Assembly: GCA_002706605.1 (NCBI GenBank)
Contig: PALT01000024.1
Location: 62,001 to 126,000 of the forward strand
Length of the DNA stretch: 64,000 nt
Direction of reading: 5' to 3'
Source of the DNA: Rhodovulum sp.
Lineage (GTDB): Bacteria; Pseudomonadota; Alphaproteobacteria; Rhodobacterales; Rhodobacteraceae
The notes under the pieces were generated by a model, which had not been told where the DNA came from, did no database searches, and was given only the letters and a program-made list of their open reading frames with translations. Shown here one piece after another: positions 63,100-64,000 of this stretch. Position 1 is the first letter of the stretch. Every line of letters begins with the position of its first letter. A program made the translations under genes and the position numbers.

Positions 63100-63434
63100 A
63101 CCGCGCCCTCCTCGGTGGCATAACAGATCAGGTAATGCCCACGACCACCGGCCTCGGACACGGCATCAATCGCGAACAGGCGGCTGCCATCGCGAAACCG
63201 TTGACCGGGGCGTGGACGGGACGGCGCATTGGGCGCGGCCGCGCGCACCGTGATGCGATAGCTGGTCAGGCTGGTTTCGACATCGAACGCCTCGGCCCGG
63301 CGCCCCGAACGCAGCGTGACATCCGCCCACAGCGCGCCCAGCGCGGCCCAGCTCTCGCTGAACCCGCCCGCGCCATCGGCGGTGCGCACCGGTCCCTCAA
63401 GGATCAGCTTGCGGCGCAACACAGGACCGCCCAT
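63096..63434 (-). CDS. GTA g7: head-tail stopper protein
   Basis: Head-tail joining protein of 112 residues: RRKLILEGPVRTADGAGGFSESWAALGALWADV, RITVRAAAPNAPSRPRPGQRF. Matches phage head closure proteins of the SPP1 gp16/HK97 type. Its ATG shares one base with the g6 stop codon. Confidence 0.92.
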   Translation of the reverse strand: MGGPVLRRKLILEGPVRTADGAGGFSESWAALGALWADVTLRSGRRAEAFDVETSLTSYRITVRAAAPNAPSRPRPGQRFRDGSRLFAIDAVSEAGGRGHYLICYATEEGAV

Positions 63435-64000
63435 CAGCAGATCCCCCCGCCCAGAATGCGCACCGTGCGCCAGCGTTCCAACAGCATGTTGACGCCAAAG
63501 GGCATCGCCTTTTCGCCCTCACCGGCGGCGGCGCGATGCTCATAGTAATGCGCGGCCAGCAGGAACACCGCCTGCGCCAGATCGGCGGGAATCGCATCCC
63601 ACGTCGCGCCGAACCCCGCCTGAAATGCGATTTCCGCCGTGCCGCCAATGCCAATCGTCGGCAGGGCCGACCCGGTGGCGCGCACATGCGGGCGATGCGT
63701 GTCGGGCTCCAGACGATAGGTCCCCACGTCCGCATCCGTCGCATTATCCGCGCGGTCAATCACGGTCAGGCGCGTCACATCCACAACTGGCGCCACCGGC
63801 AGGGCCTGACGGTCCGCCTCGCGCCACGCGGTGACGGTCCAGACGAAATCCCGCGTCAACAGCACCTTGCCAATGCGCCCCTCAACGGCGGCCATCGCCG
63901 CACGCAACAGCGCCTCCAGCAACGGGGCCTGCTCACCGTCATCGGCAAACCCGGTCCCCAGTTGCAAATGGGCGCTAAATTCTTCAACCGGCAATGCCTC
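63434..64000 (-). CDS. GTA g6: head-tail adaptor (N-terminus beyond the window)
   Basis: Gp6-like connector, at least 188 residues; the frame is still open at base 64000, so the true start is outside. AHLQLGTGFADDGEQAPLLEALLRAAMAAVEGRIGKVL near the window edge is the usual family start, indicating that only a few residues are missing. The C-terminus shows ADLAQAVFLLAAHYYEHRAAAGEGEKAMPFGVNMLLERWRTVRIL. The capsid gene g5 is expected just upstream (beyond 64000). Confidence 0.9.
   Translation of the reverse strand, partial: EALPVEEFSAHLQLGTGFADDGEQAPLLEALLRAAMAAVEGRIGKVLLTRDFVWTVTAWREADRQALPVAPVVDVTRLTVIDRADNATDADVGTYRLEPDTHRPHVRATGSALPTIGIGGTAEIAFQAGFGATWDAIPADLAQAVFLLAAHYYEHRAAAGEGEKAMPFGVNMLLERWRTVRILGGGIC

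Noticed and set aside
54836-64000. Ordinary prophage
   Set aside because: Gene order, short tape measure and the absence of any integrase, repressor or lysis gene in the window fit a GTA; the head genes outside the window would settle it.

Overview
The window reads as a chromosomal segment of a marine-type alphaproteobacterium of the order Rhodobacterales (Roseobacter/Rhodobacter relatives). It is GC-rich, and nearly all of it is occupied by well-spaced or 4-nt-overlapping genes. The lineage markers are a gene transfer agent (GTA) tail cluster in the canonical Rhodobacter order, a trgA-trgB-cysK tellurite-resistance block, a pyruvate dehydrogenase E1-beta carrying its own lipoyl domain, and the argS-SPOR-nagZ-scpA-scpB string. 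This assignment is inferred from gene content, not from a database search. I see no insertion sequence, CRISPR array, integrase or rRNA.

Layout. (1) 1-4330, plus: homoprotocatechuate meta-cleavage genes hpaE (5' truncated), hpaD, hpaG, hpaH, hpaI. (2) 4368-9253, minus: a lipoprotein of unknown function and, upstream of it, a four-gene signalling operon (PAS plus degenerate histidine kinase, membrane histidine kinase, single-domain receiver, receiver-kinase), then a 417-bp AT-richer gap and tRNA-Ser(GGA). (3) 9818-18227, minus: alaX-like editing protein, mscS-like channel, cysK, trgB, trgA, photolyase, acrylyl-CoA reductase. (4) 18459-19505, plus: an orphan polyamine-type binding protein. (5) 19658-28382, minus: scpB, scpA, nagZ, SPOR protein, argS, a Na+/H+ antiporter, dGTPase. 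(6) 28458-42696, mostly plus: erpA, a flavoprotein, a Rossmann-like unknown, xthA, an M20 amidohydrolase (minus), mazG, an iron-binding protein behind tandem iron-box-like palindromes, nucleoside hydrolase, GNAT, selO, fur/mur, an EamA exporter, eno, a NYN/OST-HTH ribonuclease-like protein, a DUF985 cupin, a DUF1097 membrane protein. (7) 42787-54711: anmK, tyrS, two cyclophilins, pgk, class I fba, a membrane protein, ftsB, pdhA-pdhB-pdhC, cysE. (8) 54836-64000, minus: GTA genes g15 back to g6, running off the window end.

How the genes work together. Lower glycolysis and entry to the TCA cycle (fba, pgk, eno, pdhABC, ftsB next to pdhA) are clustered over 15 kb, and eno, fba and pdhA each have a TTAGCG-type element upstream, suggesting a shared LacI-family-like control. 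The hpa genes would deliver pyruvate and succinate semialdehyde from aromatic amino-acid breakdown. cysE and cysK frame cysteine synthesis. The GTA genes build the connector, tail tube, baseplate hub, cell-wall peptidase and receptor-binding megatron; the terminase, portal, protease and capsid genes should lie just beyond position 64000.

The least explained parts are the signalling operon, which has no DNA-binding output and includes a ChpT-like kinase relic; the palindromes ahead of eno, pdhA and the NYN gene; a dispersed ~37-bp intergenic repeat; and a few conserved-looking unknowns.
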